Shown piece after piece: positions 9,999-19,969 of a stretch of 64,000 nucleotides of DNA. Each line of letters starts with the position of its first letter. Positions within the stretch are counted from its first letter, which is position 1. Origin of the DNA: Roseivivax sp. THAF197b (GTDB taxonomy: Bacteria > Pseudomonadota > Alphaproteobacteria > Rhodobacterales > Rhodobacteraceae). The DNA is taken from assembly GCF_009363255.1 (NCBI RefSeq), contig NZ_CP045318.1:968001-1032000 (forward strand), in the 5' to 3' direction. The position numbers and the translations under genes were made by a program. The notes under the pieces were generated by a model, which was not told the origin of the DNA, ran no database searches, and saw nothing but the letters and a program-made list of their open reading frames with translations.

Positions 9999-11036
9999 AT
10001 GTCTGACTTCCTGATGTCGCCCGGCGGGACCGCCCTGATCATCGTGGCCCAGTGCCTCGCAGTTCTCGGTTTCGTCATGGTGAGCCTGCTTTTCCTTGTC
10101 TACGGCGATCGCAAGATCTGGGCCGCCGTTCAAATGCGCCGCGGGCCCAACGTGGTCGGCGTCTTCGGTCTGTTGCAGACCGTGGCCGACGCGCTCAAAT
10201 ACGTGGTCAAGGAAGTGGTGATCCCGGCAGGTTCGGACCGGGCGGTCTTCATCCTGGCCCCGCTGACCTCCTTCGTGCTGGCGATGGTGGCCTGGGCGGT
10301 GATTCCCTTCAACGACACGTGGGTGCTGTCCGACATCAATGTCGCCATCCTCTATGTCTTCGCGATCTCCTCGCTCGAGGTGTATGGCGTGATCATGGGC
10401 GGTTGGGCGTCGAACTCGAAATATCCGTTCCTCGGCTCGCTCCGTTCGGCGGCGCAGATGATTTCCTACGAGGTCTCCATCGGCCTCATCATCATCGGCG
10501 TGATCCTCTCCACGGGCTCGATGAATTTCGGTGATATCGTCCGCGCGCAGGATACCGGCTACGGCTTCTTCGGCTGGTACTGGCTGCCGCATCTGCCGAT
10601 GGTTTTCCTCTTCTTCATCTCGGCCCTTGCCGAGACGAACCGCCCGCCTTTCGATCTGCCCGAGGCCGAGTCGGAACTCGTCGCGGGCTACCAGGTGGAA
10701 TATTCCTCGACGCCGTTCCTGCTCTTCATGGCCGGCGAATACATCGCCATCTTCCTGATGTGCGCGCTGACCTCGCTTTTGTTCTTCGGCGGTTGGCTGT
10801 CGCCCATCCCGTTCCTGCCCGACGGGCCGCTCTGGATGGTCGCCAAGATGGCGTTCTTCTTCTTCCTCTTCGCGATGGTGAAAGCGATCACCCCGCGCTA
10901 CCGCTATGACCAGCTGATGCGGCTGGGCTGGAAAGTCTTCCTGCCGTTCAGCCTCGTCTGGGTGGTCTTCGTGGCCTTTGCCGCAAAATTCGACTGGTTC
11001 TGGGGCATCTTCGCGCGCTGGACCACCGGCGCCTGA
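9999..11036 (+). CDS. nuoH: NADH-quinone oxidoreductase subunit H
   Basis: NuoH is the membrane subunit that joins the peripheral arm to the pump modules and lines the quinone channel. The 345-aa product has about eight transmembrane helices. Family signatures are [15 protein letters not shown] after the first helix, [25 protein letters not shown], and the acidic quinone-channel segment [20 protein letters not shown]. The frame is open about 144 bases upstream, but that stretch overlaps the lipoprotein gene; the ATG at 9999 gives the family N-terminus. Confidence 0.98.
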   Translation: MSDFLMSPGGTALIIVAQCLAVLGFVMVSLLFLVYGDRKIWAAVQMRRGPNVVGVFGLLQTVADALKYVVKEVVIPAGSDRAVFILAPLTSFVLAMVAWAVIPFNDTWVLSDINVAILYVFAISSLEVYGVIMGGWASNSKYPFLGSLRSAAQMISYEVSIGLIIIGVILSTGSMNFGDIVRAQDTGYGFFGWYWLPHLPMVFLFFISALAETNRPPFDLPEAESELVAGYQVEYSSTPFLLFMAGEYIAIFLMCALTSLLFFGGWLSPIPFLPDGPLWMVAKMAFFFFLFAMVKAITPRYRYDQLMRLGWKVFLPFSLVWVVFVAFAAKFDWFWGIFARWTTGA

Positions 11037-11075
11037 GCCTTTGAAACCGTGCATCAAACAGTCTAGGGACGTGAC

Positions 11076-11570
11076 ATGACCCAAACAGACTTCTCCCGCC
11101 GCGCTGGCTACTTCTTGCTTGCCGATTTCTGGGTCGGCATGAAGCTCGGGCTGAAATACTTCTTCGGCCCCAAGGCCACGGTGAACTACCCGCACGAGAA
11201 GGGCCCGCTCAGCCCGCGTTTTCGAGGCGAGCATGCGCTGCGCCGGTATCCCAACGGCGAAGAGCGTTGCATCGCGTGCAAACTCTGCGAGGCGATCTGC
11301 CCCGCACAGGCCATCACCATCGATGCCGAGCCACGCTCGGACGGGTCGCGCCGCACGACGCGCTACGACATCGACATGACCAAGTGCATCTATTGCGGCT
11401 TCTGTCAGGAAGCCTGCCCGGTGGATGCCATCGTCGAGGGGCCGAATTTCGAATTCACCACCGAGACGCGCGAGGAGCTCTACTACGACAAGCAGAAGCT
11501 TCTCGAAAACGGCGAGCGCTGGGAAGCCGAGATTGCCCGCAACCTCGAGCTGGATGCGCCCTACAGATGA
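11076..11570 (+). CDS. nuoI: NADH-quinone oxidoreductase subunit I
   Basis: NuoI carries the two [4Fe-4S] clusters N6a and N6b, just before the final cluster N2. The 164-aa product shows both 8Fe-ferredoxin motifs, [16 protein letters not shown] and [16 protein letters not shown]. The N-terminal amphipathic segment ([19 protein letters not shown]) lies along the membrane surface in known structures. The stop overlaps the start of the next gene (ATGA). Confidence 0.98.
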   Translation: MTQTDFSRRAGYFLLADFWVGMKLGLKYFFGPKATVNYPHEKGPLSPRFRGEHALRRYPNGEERCIACKLCEAICPAQAITIDAEPRSDGSRRTTRYDIDMTKCIYCGFCQEACPVDAIVEGPNFEFTTETREELYYDKQKLLENGERWEAEIARNLELDAPYR

Positions 11571-11974
11571 CCGACAGCCCGAACCCTTTCGAGTTTTTCA
11601 TGCGGCAGGCGCAGGAAATGGCCAAGGCTTGGAATCCTGCGCTCGAGACCCTGAACACGCGTGAGATCGAAAAGTTCTGGCCGACCATGCCCAAAGATTT
11701 CATGGAGATGTCTTTCGGCAAGGGCATGTCCAAAGACGGGCTCGATGCAAAGACGCGGCTTCTGTTGACACTGGCCGGGTTGACGATGCAAGGCGCGCAG
11801 GCGGAGACACCGTTCCGCATGAATGTGCGTCACGCGCGCGAAGCCGGCGCCACCAAGGACGAGATCGCCGAGACCATCGCGCAGATGTCGATGTTCGCAG
11901 GCATACCCGCCATGACCCGCGCCATGGAACTCGCGCGCTCTGTCATGGAAGACATGGAGGACGACAAGTCATGA
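11567..11974 (+). CDS. carboxymuconolactone decarboxylase-like protein inside nuo operon
   Basis: A 135-aa soluble protein. Residues about 50-130 follow the all-helical CMD/AhpD pattern: [15 protein letters not shown], then [19 protein letters not shown] and [14 protein letters not shown]. The CxxC of peroxidase-type AhpD proteins is absent and the protein contains no cysteine, so a thiol redox role is unlikely. The N-terminal 50 residues are extra. It overlaps nuoI and nuoJ by ATGA at both ends, so it is strictly co-translated with complex I. Function is unknown. Confidence 0.8.
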   Translation: MTDSPNPFEFFMRQAQEMAKAWNPALETLNTREIEKFWPTMPKDFMEMSFGKGMSKDGLDAKTRLLLTLAGLTMQGAQAETPFRMNVRHAREAGATKDEIAETIAQMSMFAGIPAMTRAMELARSVMEDMEDDKS

Positions 11975-12573
11975 GCGTCTTTGCCTTTTACCTCTTTGCC
12001 ATCTCGACGCTGGCAGGCGGGCTGTTCACGGTCGTCAGCCGCAACCCGGTGCATTCGGTGCTCTGGCTGATCCTGGCCTTCCTGTCGTCGGCGGGTCTTT
12101 TCGTGCTTCTGGGCGCGGAATTCGTCGCGATGCTGCTGATCATCGTCTATGTGGGTGCGGTCGCGGTGCTGTTCCTCTTCGTGGTCATGATGCTTGATAT
12201 CGACTTCTCGGCGTTGAAGGCGGAGATGGCGAAATACATGCCGCTGGCGCTTCTGATCGGGATCGTGATCCTGATGCAGTTCGTCCTCGCCTTCGGGGCC
12301 TGGGAAACCGCTCCAGAAGTGGCGGAGAACCTCGCCCAGGCGATCCCCGTGGATCGGCACAATACCGAGGCGCTGGGGATGATCCTCTATGATCAGTACT
12401 TCCTGCTGTTCCAGCTGGCCGGCCTGATCCTGCTGGTCGCGATGATCGGGGCCATCGTGCTGACCCTGCGGCACCGGTCGGACGTCAAGCGGCAGGACGT
12501 TCTGGCGCAGATCTACCGCGATCCGAAAACCGCGATGGAGTTGAAGGACGTGAAGCCGGGGCAGGGTCTCTGA
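11971..12573 (+). CDS. nuoJ: NADH-quinone oxidoreductase subunit J
   Basis: NuoJ is a small membrane subunit with five transmembrane helices next to NuoA, K and H; its third helix undergoes the pi-bulge change during turnover. The 200-aa product includes [20 protein letters not shown] and the conserved [26 protein letters not shown]. Its ATG overlaps the stop of the CMD-like gene. Its stop is followed by about 170 bases that hold a pair of palindromes before nuoK. Confidence 0.97.
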   Translation: MSVFAFYLFAISTLAGGLFTVVSRNPVHSVLWLILAFLSSAGLFVLLGAEFVAMLLIIVYVGAVAVLFLFVVMMLDIDFSALKAEMAKYMPLALLIGIVILMQFVLAFGAWETAPEVAENLAQAIPVDRHNTEALGMILYDQYFLLFQLAGLILLVAMIGAIVLTLRHRSDVKRQDVLAQIYRDPKTAMELKDVKPGQGL

Positions 12574-12597
12574 GGCCCATTCCGGCGCGCGGCAGCC

Positions 12598-12617
12598 GGA
12601 AAATTAGATAATTTTCC
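12598..12617. repeat. 20-bp near-palindrome, copy 1
   Basis: GGAAAATTAGATAATTTTCC: nine-base arms GGAAAATTA/TAATTTTCC pair exactly around a 2-base centre. It is preceded by CC, as is copy 2. A second copy starts exactly 100 bases downstream. Both are in the nuoJ-nuoK gap and are strikingly AT-rich against the local sequence. It may be a protein-binding site, an RNA hairpin or a dispersed repeat; the sequence alone does not decide. Confidence 0.85.
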
Positions 12618-12697
12618 GATCCCGGCCGGGAAGAACCGGGGCGGAAACCCAGATCGAAACGCGCTTTGGCGCGACGGTCGAGATAAAAATACGGACC

Positions 12698-12717
12698 GGA
12701 AAATTAGTTAATTTTCC
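12698..12717. repeat. 20-bp near-palindrome, copy 2
   Basis: GGAAAATTAGTTAATTTTCC: the same arms as copy 1, differing only in one central base. It ends 27 bases before the nuoK ATG, just upstream of the ribosome-binding region, so as RNA it could affect nuoK translation. As DNA it could be one half of a paired operator with copy 1. Confidence 0.85.
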
Positions 12718-12744
12718 GCGCCAAGGACGGACGAGGGACCGAGA

Positions 12745-13050
12745 ATGATCGGACTGGAACATTACCTGACGGTGGCGGCGGCGCTGTTCGTCATCGGCAT
12801 CTTCGGACTTTTTCTCAACCGCAAGAACGTCATCATCCTTCTGATGTCGATCGAGCTGATGCTGCTCGCGGTCAATATCAACCTCGTGGCTTTCTCGTCG
12901 TTCCTGGGCGATCTGGTCGGACAGGTCTTCACGCTCTTCGTTCTGACGGTCGCTGCGGCAGAGGCCGCCATCGGCCTCGCCATCCTCGTCTGTTTCTTCC
13001 GCAATCGTGGCACGATCGCGGTCGAAGACGTCAACGTGATGAAAGGCTGA
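12745..13050 (+). CDS. nuoK: NADH-quinone oxidoreductase subunit K
   Basis: NuoK is a 101-aa subunit with three transmembrane helices, related to MrpC antiporter proteins. The two membrane glutamates expected for proton transfer are visible, in [10 protein letters not shown] and in [16 protein letters not shown] lies about 6 bases before the ATG. nuoL follows after 4 bases. It is the only membrane-arm subunit here preceded by a sizeable gap. Confidence 0.98.
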   Translation: MIGLEHYLTVAAALFVIGIFGLFLNRKNVIILLMSIELMLLAVNINLVAFSSFLGDLVGQVFTLFVLTVAAAEAAIGLAILVCFFRNRGTIAVEDVNVMKG

Positions 13051-13054
13051 GGGC

Positions 13055-15127
13055 ATGGAAACGATCATCCTCTTCGCCCCGCTGGTCGGTGCCCTGATCG
13101 CGGGCTTCGGATGGCGGATCACCGGTGAACGTGCGGCCATGTGGATCACCACGGGCCTGCTGTTCCTGGCCTGCTTCTTCTCCTGGATCGTGTTTCTCAG
13201 CCATGACGGCGTCACCGATCAGATCCAGATTCTGCGCTGGATCGAGTCGGGCACTCTGTCCACGGATTGGTCCATCCGCCTCGACCGTCTCACCGCGATC
13301 ATGCTGATCGTCGTGACCACCGTCTCGGCGCTCGTGCATCTTTACTCGATGGGCTACATGGCCCATGACGACAACTTCAAGGAAGGCGAGGTCTACAAGC
13401 CCCGCTTCTTCGCCTACCTGTCCTTCTTCACCTTCGCGATGCTGATGCTGGTGACCTCGGACAACCTCGTTCAGATGTTCTTCGGCTGGGAGGGCGTGGG
13501 TGTCGCCTCGTATCTGCTGATCGGCTTCTACTACAAGAAACCCTCGGCCAATGCGGCGGCAATGAAGGCCTTCATCGTCAACCGTGTGGGCGATTTCGGC
13601 TTCGCGCTTGGCATCTTCGGGCTGTTCTTCCTTGTGGACTCGGTGCGGCTCGACGACATCTTCGCCGCAGCCCCCGAGATCGCGGAGACGCAGCTCACCT
13701 TCCTCTGGACCGAGTGGAATGCCGCGAACCTGCTGGCCTTCCTTCTCTTCATCGGCGCCATGGGCAAATCGGCGCAGCTGATCCTGCACACCTGGCTGCC
13801 CGATGCCATGGAAGGCCCGACGCCGGTCTCGGCGCTGATCCACGCGGCCACCATGGTCACGGCGGGCGTCTTCCTCGTTTGCCGCATGTCGCCGCTGATG
13901 GAATTCGCGCCCGAGGCGATGGCCTTCGTCACCTTCCTCGGCGCAACCACCGCCTTCTTCGCGGCCACCGTCGGCCTTGTGCAGAACGACATCAAGCGCG
14001 TCATTGCCTATTCGACCTGCTCGCAGCTGGGCTACATGTTCGTCGCGGCAGGCGTCGGCGTCTATTCGGTGGCGATGTTCCACCTCTTCACCCACGCTTT
14101 CTTCAAGGCAATGCTCTTCCTTGGTGCGGGCTCCGTCATTCACGGGATGCACCACGAGCAGGACATGCGGAACTATGGCGGCCTGCGTCACAAGCTGCCC
14201 TACACGTTCTGGGCAATGATGATCGGCACGCTGGCCATCACCGGCGTCGGCATTCCGCTGACGGGCTGGATCGGCTTTGCGGGCTTTGCCTCCAAGGATG
14301 CCGTGATAGAGAGCGCCTTTGTCGGCAGCCAGGGCGGCTATGCCTTCTGGATGCTGGTGATCGCAGCACTCTTCACCAGCTTCTATTCCTGGCGGCTCAT
14401 CTTCCTCACGTTCTTTGGCGAGGCACGTGGCGACAAGCACACGCATGAGCACGCCCATGAAAGCCCCAAGGTCATGCTGATCCCGCTGGGTGTCCTGGCG
14501 GTCGGTTCGATCCTGGCCGGTGCGATCTGGTACTCGAGCTTCTTCGGCAAGACCAACGAGGTGGTGAAGTTCTTCGGTGGCGAATACACCGAACCGGCAC
14601 CCGAACTCGTCGAGGCCGTGGCCGAGCGCAGCCCCAAAGCTTCCGAGCTGCATTACGTCATGGAGAGCGCGCCGGGCGAGGCCGCGATCTACATCGCGCC
14701 CGAGAACACCGTGCTGCACGAGGCGCATTACGTGCCCACATGGGTGAAGCTGTCGCCCTTCGTGGCGATGCTGATCGGTCTTGGCGTGGCCTATCTCTTC
14801 TACATCGTGAACCCGGCGCTGCCGCGCCAGCTCGCAGAAAGCCAGCGCCCGCTCTACCTGTTCCTGTTGAACAAGTGGTATTTCGACGAGATCTACGACT
14901 TCCTCTTCGTGCGTCCTGCCAAGGCCGTGGGCCGCTTCCTGTGGAAGACGGGCGATGGCGCCACGATTGACGGCGCGATCAACGGGTTGTCCATGGGCAT
15001 CGTGCCCTTCTTCACCCGGCTCGCGGGCCGTGCGCAGTCGGGCTACATCTTCACCTATGCCTTCGCGATGGTCGTGGGGATCGCGGTCCTCATCACCTGG
15101 ATGACGCTGTTCGGAGGAGCGAAATAA
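13055..15127 (+). CDS. nuoL: NADH-quinone oxidoreductase subunit L
   Basis: NuoL is the distal antiporter-like pump subunit. The 690-aa product has the pump signatures [20 protein letters not shown] and [20 protein letters not shown], and a histidine-rich cytosolic loop ([10 protein letters not shown], about residue 465). The C-terminal third contains the long lateral helix and the last anchor helix, so the protein is complete. The stop overlaps the nuoM start (TAATG). Confidence 0.98.
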   Translation: METIILFAPLVGALIAGFGWRITGERAAMWITTGLLFLACFFSWIVFLSHDGVTDQIQILRWIESGTLSTDWSIRLDRLTAIMLIVVTTVSALVHLYSMGYMAHDDNFKEGEVYKPRFFAYLSFFTFAMLMLVTSDNLVQMFFGWEGVGVASYLLIGFYYKKPSANAAAMKAFIVNRVGDFGFALGIFGLFFLVDSVRLDDIFAAAPEIAETQLTFLWTEWNAANLLAFLLFIGAMGKSAQLILHTWLPDAMEGPTPVSALIHAATMVTAGVFLVCRMSPLMEFAPEAMAFVTFLGATTAFFAATVGLVQNDIKRVIAYSTCSQLGYMFVAAGVGVYSVAMFHLFTHAFFKAMLFLGAGSVIHGMHHEQDMRNYGGLRHKLPYTFWAMMIGTLAITGVGIPLTGWIGFAGFASKDAVIESAFVGSQGGYAFWMLVIAALFTSFYSWRLIFLTFFGEARGDKHTHEHAHESPKVMLIPLGVLAVGSILAGAIWYSSFFGKTNEVVKFFGGEYTEPAPELVEAVAERSPKASELHYVMESAPGEAAIYIAPENTVLHEAHYVPTWVKLSPFVAMLIGLGVAYLFYIVNPALPRQLAESQRPLYLFLLNKWYFDEIYDFLFVRPAKAVGRFLWKTGDGATIDGAINGLSMGIVPFFTRLAGRAQSGYIFTYAFAMVVGIAVLITWMTLFGGAK

Positions 15128-16683
15128 TGGATAACCTTCTGTCCATTGTCACCTTCCTGCCCGCGCTGGCCGCGGCGATCCTCGGCATCTTCCTGCGGGG
15201 CGACAGCGAAGCGGCAGCCCTCAACGCAAAGCGCGTGGCGCTTTACGCCACGATCGCGACCTTCCTCATTTCGCTGGTGATCCTCGCGCAGTTCGATCCG
15301 AACGATACCGGCTTCCAGATGGTGGAAGAGGGTGCCTGGCTCCTTGGTCTCAACTACAAGATGGGTGTCGACGGCATCTCGGTGCTGTTCGTGATGCTCA
15401 CGACCTTCATCATGCCGCTCGTGATTGCGGCGAGCTGGGACGTCACGCACCGCGTCAAGGAATACATGATCGCCTTCCTCGTCCTCGAGACGTTGATGCT
15501 GGGCGTGTTCATGGCGCTCGACCTGGTGCTGTTCTATCTGTTCTTCGAAGGCGGCCTCATTCCGATGTTCCTGATCATCGGCATCTGGGGCGGCAAGAAC
15601 CGCATCTATGCGAGCTTCAAGTTCTTCCTCTACACGTTCCTCGGCTCGGTGCTGATGCTCGTGGCGATGGTGGCGATGTTCGCCGATGCGGGCACCACCG
15701 ACATCCCGACACTTCTGAACCACTCCTTCTCGGCAGCGGGCATGAATGTCCTCGGCATCCAGATCGTGGGCGGCATGCAGACGCTGCTGTTCCTCGCCTT
15801 CTTCGCCTCCTTCGCGGTGAAGATGCCGATGTGGCCCGTGCATACCTGGCTGCCCGACGCGCACGTCCAGGCGCCAACCGCGGGCTCCGTCGTTCTGGCC
15901 TCGATCCTGCTGAAGCTCGGCGGCTACGGCTTCCTGCGCTTCAACCTGCCGATGTTCCCCATCGGGACCGAGGTGATCGGGCCGTTCATCCTGTGGCTCT
16001 CGGTCATCGCCATCGTCTACACCTCGCTCGTCGCGATGGTGCAGGAGGACATGAAGAAGCTCATCGCCTACTCGTCGGTTGCCCATATGGGTTACGTGAC
16101 CATGGGTATTTTCGCCGCGAACCAGCAGGGCATCGACGGCGCGATCTTCCAGATGATCAGCCACGGCTTCATCTCTGGCGCGCTCTTCCTCTGCGTAGGC
16201 GTCATCTACGACCGGATGCATACCCGCGAGATCGACGCCTATGGCGGCCTCGTGAACCGGATGCCCGCCTATGCGCTGATCTTCATGCTGTTCACCATGG
16301 CCAATGTCGGCCTGCCGGGCACGTCCGGGTTCATCGGGGAATTCCTGACCCTGATGGGCGTCTTCCAGGTCAATACCTGGGTCGCGATGTTCGCCACCAC
16401 GGGTGTGATCCTGTCGGCGGCTTATGCGCTCTGGCTCTATCGCCGAGTGGTGATGGGCGATCTCATCAAGGAAAGCCTGAAGACCATCAAGGACATGACC
16501 CGCCGCGAGAAGGCGATCTTCGCGCCGCTCGTCGTCATGACCATCTGGATGGGGGTCTATCCGGCGCCGATCCTCGACCGCATCGGCCCGTCGGTCGAAG
16601 CGCTCGTCTCCGATTACGACAGTGCCGTGGCCGAGATGCGTGCCGCGACGCAGGTCGCAGCCACCAATTCTGAGGACAACTGA
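15127..16683 (+). CDS. nuoM: NADH-quinone oxidoreductase subunit M
   Basis: NuoM is the middle antiporter-like pump subunit of the membrane arm. The 518-aa product has about 14 helices. Signatures are [38 protein letters not shown] and KLGGYGFLR, then [20 protein letters not shown]. The conserved lysines and glutamates of the half-channels lie in these segments. The start ATG overlaps the nuoL stop by one base. Confidence 0.98.
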   Translation: MDNLLSIVTFLPALAAAILGIFLRGDSEAAALNAKRVALYATIATFLISLVILAQFDPNDTGFQMVEEGAWLLGLNYKMGVDGISVLFVMLTTFIMPLVIAASWDVTHRVKEYMIAFLVLETLMLGVFMALDLVLFYLFFEGGLIPMFLIIGIWGGKNRIYASFKFFLYTFLGSVLMLVAMVAMFADAGTTDIPTLLNHSFSAAGMNVLGIQIVGGMQTLLFLAFFASFAVKMPMWPVHTWLPDAHVQAPTAGSVVLASILLKLGGYGFLRFNLPMFPIGTEVIGPFILWLSVIAIVYTSLVAMVQEDMKKLIAYSSVAHMGYVTMGIFAANQQGIDGAIFQMISHGFISGALFLCVGVIYDRMHTREIDAYGGLVNRMPAYALIFMLFTMANVGLPGTSGFIGEFLTLMGVFQVNTWVAMFATTGVILSAAYALWLYRRVVMGDLIKESLKTIKDMTRREKAIFAPLVVMTIWMGVYPAPILDRIGPSVEALVSDYDSAVAEMRAATQVAATNSEDN

Positions 16684-16686
16684 GCC

Positions 16687-18132
16687 ATGATCCAGTCAGA
16701 CCTCGCCGTCATCCTTCCCGAGATCGTCATTTCGGTCTATGCCATGATCGCCCTTCTGGGGGCGGTCTATACCGCCAAGGACGGGCTTGCCTCCCTGCTG
16801 GTCTGGACGACCGCGGGCCTGTTCGCGGTTGTCGCGCTCTGGATCGCGACCTCGGGCGTCAGCGGCACCCAGACCGCCTTCGGCGGCATGTTCATCAATG
16901 ACGGCTTCGCGCGTTTCTCGAAGGTGATGATCCTGATCTCGGCCGCGGCCGTCCTTGTGATGAGCCAGGATTACATGGAGCGCCGGGGCATCCTGCGTTT
17001 CGAATACCCGATCCTGATCGCGCTCTCGGCGGTCGGCATGATGATGATGGTCTCCGCGGGCGACCTGATCGCGCTCTACATGGGGCTCGAGCTGCAATCG
17101 CTGGCCCTTTACGTCGTGGCCTCGCTGCGCCGCGACAGCGCCATCTCCACGGAGGCGGGCCTGAAATATTTCGTCCTGGGCGCGCTGTCCTCCGGCCTTC
17201 TGCTTTACGGCGCGTCGCTGACCTACGGTTTTGCGGGCACCACGCTTTTCTCGGGTATCATCGAGGCGGCAGGCGAGGGTCAGGCATCGCTCGGCCTTCT
17301 CTTCGGTCTGGTGTTCATGGCCGCCGGTCTTGCCTTCAAGGTCTCCGCGGTGCCGTTCCACATGTGGACGCCCGATGTCTATGAAGGCTCGCCCACGCCC
17401 GTCACCGCCTTCTTCGCCACCGCACCCAAGGTCGCGGCCATGGCGATGTTCGCGCGGCTGATGTTCGAAGCCTTCGGCGGCGTCGTCGGCGACTGGCAGC
17501 AGGTCGTGGCCATGCTCTCTGTCCTGTCGATGTTCCTGGGCGCCATCGCCGCGATCGGCCAGACGAATATCAAGCGACTGATGGCCTATTCCTCCATCGC
17601 CCATATGGGATACGCGCTGATGGGCCTCGCGGCAGGTACGCAGTTCGGGGTGCAGGCGCTGCTCATCTACATGGCGATCTACGTCACGATGAACGTCGGG
17701 ACCTTCGCCTTCATCCTGTCGATGGAGCGGGACGGTCAGCCGGTGACCGACATCGCCTCGCTCAACATGTTCTCCAAGGTGGAGCCGGGCCGGGCGCTGG
17801 CGATGCTGGTCCTGTTGTTCTCGCTGGCAGGCGTGCCGCCTCTTGTGGGCTTCTTCGGCAAGCTCTACGTGCTGCGCGCGGCCTATGAAGGTGGGCTCGC
17901 CTGGCTGGCGATTGCGGGCGTGATCGCCTCGGTGATTGGCGCGTTCTACTACCTGCGCATCGTCTTCTTCATGTATTTTGGAGAGGAGCGGGACGACGCG
18001 CTCGATCAGGGCACATCGCCGGTCCTTTACGGGTTCCTGAGCCTGTCGGCAGTCGCGATGGTCGTGGGGGTCATCAACCTCTTCGGCATCGAAGGTGCTG
18101 CGGCGGCTGCGGCGGCCACGCTGGTTCCGTGA
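16687..18132 (+). CDS. nuoN: NADH-quinone oxidoreductase subunit N
   Basis: NuoN is the third antiporter-like pump subunit and the last gene of the operon. The 481-aa product carries [36 protein letters not shown] and [18 protein letters not shown]. It starts 3 bases after the nuoM stop. A perfect 10-bp GC-rich hairpin lies 28 bases after its stop, consistent with the end of the nuo transcript. Confidence 0.98.
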   Translation: MIQSDLAVILPEIVISVYAMIALLGAVYTAKDGLASLLVWTTAGLFAVVALWIATSGVSGTQTAFGGMFINDGFARFSKVMILISAAAVLVMSQDYMERRGILRFEYPILIALSAVGMMMMVSAGDLIALYMGLELQSLALYVVASLRRDSAISTEAGLKYFVLGALSSGLLLYGASLTYGFAGTTLFSGIIEAAGEGQASLGLLFGLVFMAAGLAFKVSAVPFHMWTPDVYEGSPTPVTAFFATAPKVAAMAMFARLMFEAFGGVVGDWQQVVAMLSVLSMFLGAIAAIGQTNIKRLMAYSSIAHMGYALMGLAAGTQFGVQALLIYMAIYVTMNVGTFAFILSMERDGQPVTDIASLNMFSKVEPGRALAMLVLLFSLAGVPPLVGFFGKLYVLRAAYEGGLAWLAIAGVIASVIGAFYYLRIVFFMYFGEERDDALDQGTSPVLYGFLSLSAVAMVVGVINLFGIEGAAAAAAATLVP

Positions 18133-18160
18133 TCGCACTCCGCATGAGTGATCCAGATGT

Positions 18161-18183
18161 GACGCGGCCCCAAGGGCCGCGTC
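18161..18183 (+). terminator. hairpin after nuoN, probable terminator
   Basis: GACGCGGCCC and GGGCCGCGTC form a perfect 10-bp stem with a 3-base CAA loop, 28 bases after the nuoN stop. The following sequence (GCTTGTTTA) is only moderately T-rich, so termination may be incomplete and birA might be partly read through. Confidence 0.65.
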
Positions 18184-18427
18184 GCTTGTTTATGGGGACT
18201 GCGATCTCACGGGGTTGTGCGGGTGACCATAGGCGCGGAATCGAGGCTGCTTTGCAGCCGCCGCGCCGCGCGCCTGCCCGGCCCGGCGGGCTGGCGCGTT
18301 GGCGAAGCTTGTCCCCTGCTCGGAGGTCATCCGAACATGGCCGGGATAAAGCGCGCCGTTCCACGGTTGCAGCGCCATCCCCCGGTCAGGCGCGCGGCGC
18401 GGCCCAGCTCGTCCGAAAGCCCCGAAC

Positions 18428-19174
18428 ATGAGCTTCCCCGCAGGCTATGACCGCCTGATCCTCACCGAGACCGACAGCACCAATGCCGAGGCGCTGCGCC
18501 GCGCCGATACGCTCGCCGGTCCCACCTGGATCATGGCGCACCGCCAGACCGCAGCGCGGGGCCGTCGTGGCCGCGCCTGGGCGGGTCCGGATGGCAATTT
18601 TGCCGCCACGCTTTTCCTGCGCCCCGAGGAGCCGCCCGAGACCGTCGCGCTGCGCTCGTTCGTGGCGGCACTGGCGCTTCACGATACCTGTGTGACGCTG
18701 ACCGGACGGACTACGCCCTTCGCGCTGAAATGGCCCAATGACGTGCTGCTCAATGGCGGCAAGCTCGCGGGGATCCTGCTCGAAAGCGCAGGCGCCGGGG
18801 GCCGGGTGGCAGCACTCGCCATCGGGGTGGGGGTCAATCTGCGCGAAGCGCCTGACTCGCGCGCGCTCGATGCACATGCGCTTCGGCCCGTGGCACTTCT
18901 GCCGGAGACCGGGGCGGAGGTGTCGCAAGAGGAGTTTCTCGATCACCTCGCGCAGGCCTATGCCGCGCGGGAGGCGTCCTTCCGGACCCACGGTTTCGCC
19001 CCGATCCGGGAGGCCTGGCTCGCCCGTGCGGCCCGCATCGGGGAAGCCATTACGGCCCGCACGCCCCGTGCGGAGACGCAGGGCATTTTCGAGACGGTGG
19101 ACGCCACCGGCAATCTTGTCCTAAAGACGCCGGACGGCCGCGTGTCCATCGCCGCTGCCGACGTGTTTTTCTGA
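18428..19174 (+). CDS. birA: biotin--[acetyl-CoA-carboxylase] ligase
   Basis: It activates biotin with ATP and transfers it to the carrier domain of acetyl-CoA carboxylase. The 248-aa protein shows the biotinyl-AMP loop GRRGRAWAGPDGN and the catalytic KWPNDVLLNGGKLAGILLE, then a small C-terminal domain ending in VSIAAADVFF. The N-terminal DNA-binding domain of E. coli BirA is absent, so this is a monofunctional ligase and not the bio repressor. It lies about 300 bases after nuoN and 12 bases before coaX. Confidence 0.95.
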   Translation: MSFPAGYDRLILTETDSTNAEALRRADTLAGPTWIMAHRQTAARGRRGRAWAGPDGNFAATLFLRPEEPPETVALRSFVAALALHDTCVTLTGRTTPFALKWPNDVLLNGGKLAGILLESAGAGGRVAALAIGVGVNLREAPDSRALDAHALRPVALLPETGAEVSQEEFLDHLAQAYAAREASFRTHGFAPIREAWLARAARIGEAITARTPRAETQGIFETVDATGNLVLKTPDGRVSIAAADVFF

Positions 19175-19186
19175 GGAGGACGCGCC

Positions 19187-19969
19187 ATGCTGCTCGCCAT
19201 CGATTGCGGCAATACCAATACCGTCTTCTCGATCTGGAACGGGGCGGAGTTCATCGCCACCTGGCGCACCTCGACGGAGACGCAGCGCACGGCGGACCAG
19301 TATTACGTCTGGCTGTCCACGCTGATGTCGCTGCAGAAGGTAGATGCGCAGATCACCGACATGATCATCTCGTCGACCGTGCCGCGCGTCGTGTTCAACC
19401 TGCGGGTGCTGGCGGATCGCTACTTCAACACCCGCCCCTTGGTCGTCGGCAAACCCGATTGCGCGCTGCCCATCGATGTGCGCGTCGATGCTGGCACGGC
19501 GGTCGGTCCGGACCGGCTTGTCAACTCGGTTGCGGGCTATGATCTTTACGGCGGTGACCTGATCGTCGTCGATTTCGGAACTGCCACCACCTTCGACGTG
19601 GTCGATGCCGATGGTGCCTATGTGGGCGGCGTGATCGCGCCCGGTGTGAACCTGTCGCTACAGGCGCTTCACGAGGCTGCGGCCGCATTGCCCCATGTGG
19701 ACATTTCCCGCCCGCAGGCGGTTGTGGGCACCAATACGGTGGCCTGCATGCAATCGGGCATTTTCTACGGATATGTCGGCGTGATCCGCGAGGTCTGCGC
19801 CCGGATCAAGGCGGAACGCGCGCGCCCGATGAAGATCATTGCGACTGGCGGGCTGGCGCCTTTGTTTCAGCAGACCGAAGAGCTATTTGACGACTGGAAA
19901 GACGAACTCACGATGCACGGCCTGACCGTGATCCATAATCACAACAAAACCGAGGGAACACTCCCATGA
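19187..19969 (+). CDS. coaX: type III pantothenate kinase
   Basis: CoaX phosphorylates pantothenate, the first step of coenzyme A synthesis. The 260-aa protein of the ASKHA fold shows the phosphate loop DCGNTNTVFSIW at residues 5-16, the pantothenate-site region DAGTAVGPDRLVN, and DFGTATTFDVVD with the second phosphate motif. GAGGA lies about 8 bases before the ATG. The stop overlaps the next ATG (ATGA), so kinase and RNase J are translationally coupled. Confidence 0.96.
   Translation: MLLAIDCGNTNTVFSIWNGAEFIATWRTSTETQRTADQYYVWLSTLMSLQKVDAQITDMIISSTVPRVVFNLRVLADRYFNTRPLVVGKPDCALPIDVRVDAGTAVGPDRLVNSVAGYDLYGGDLIVVDFGTATTFDVVDADGAYVGGVIAPGVNLSLQALHEAAAALPHVDISRPQAVVGTNTVACMQSGIFYGYVGVIREVCARIKAERARPMKIIATGGLAPLFQQTEELFDDWKDELTMHGLTVIHNHNKTEGTLP

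Noticed and set aside
18245..18259. GGCTGC-TTT-GCAGCC hairpin before birA
   Set aside because: Short 6-bp stem with no T-run or conserved context; easily found by chance in GC-rich sequence.
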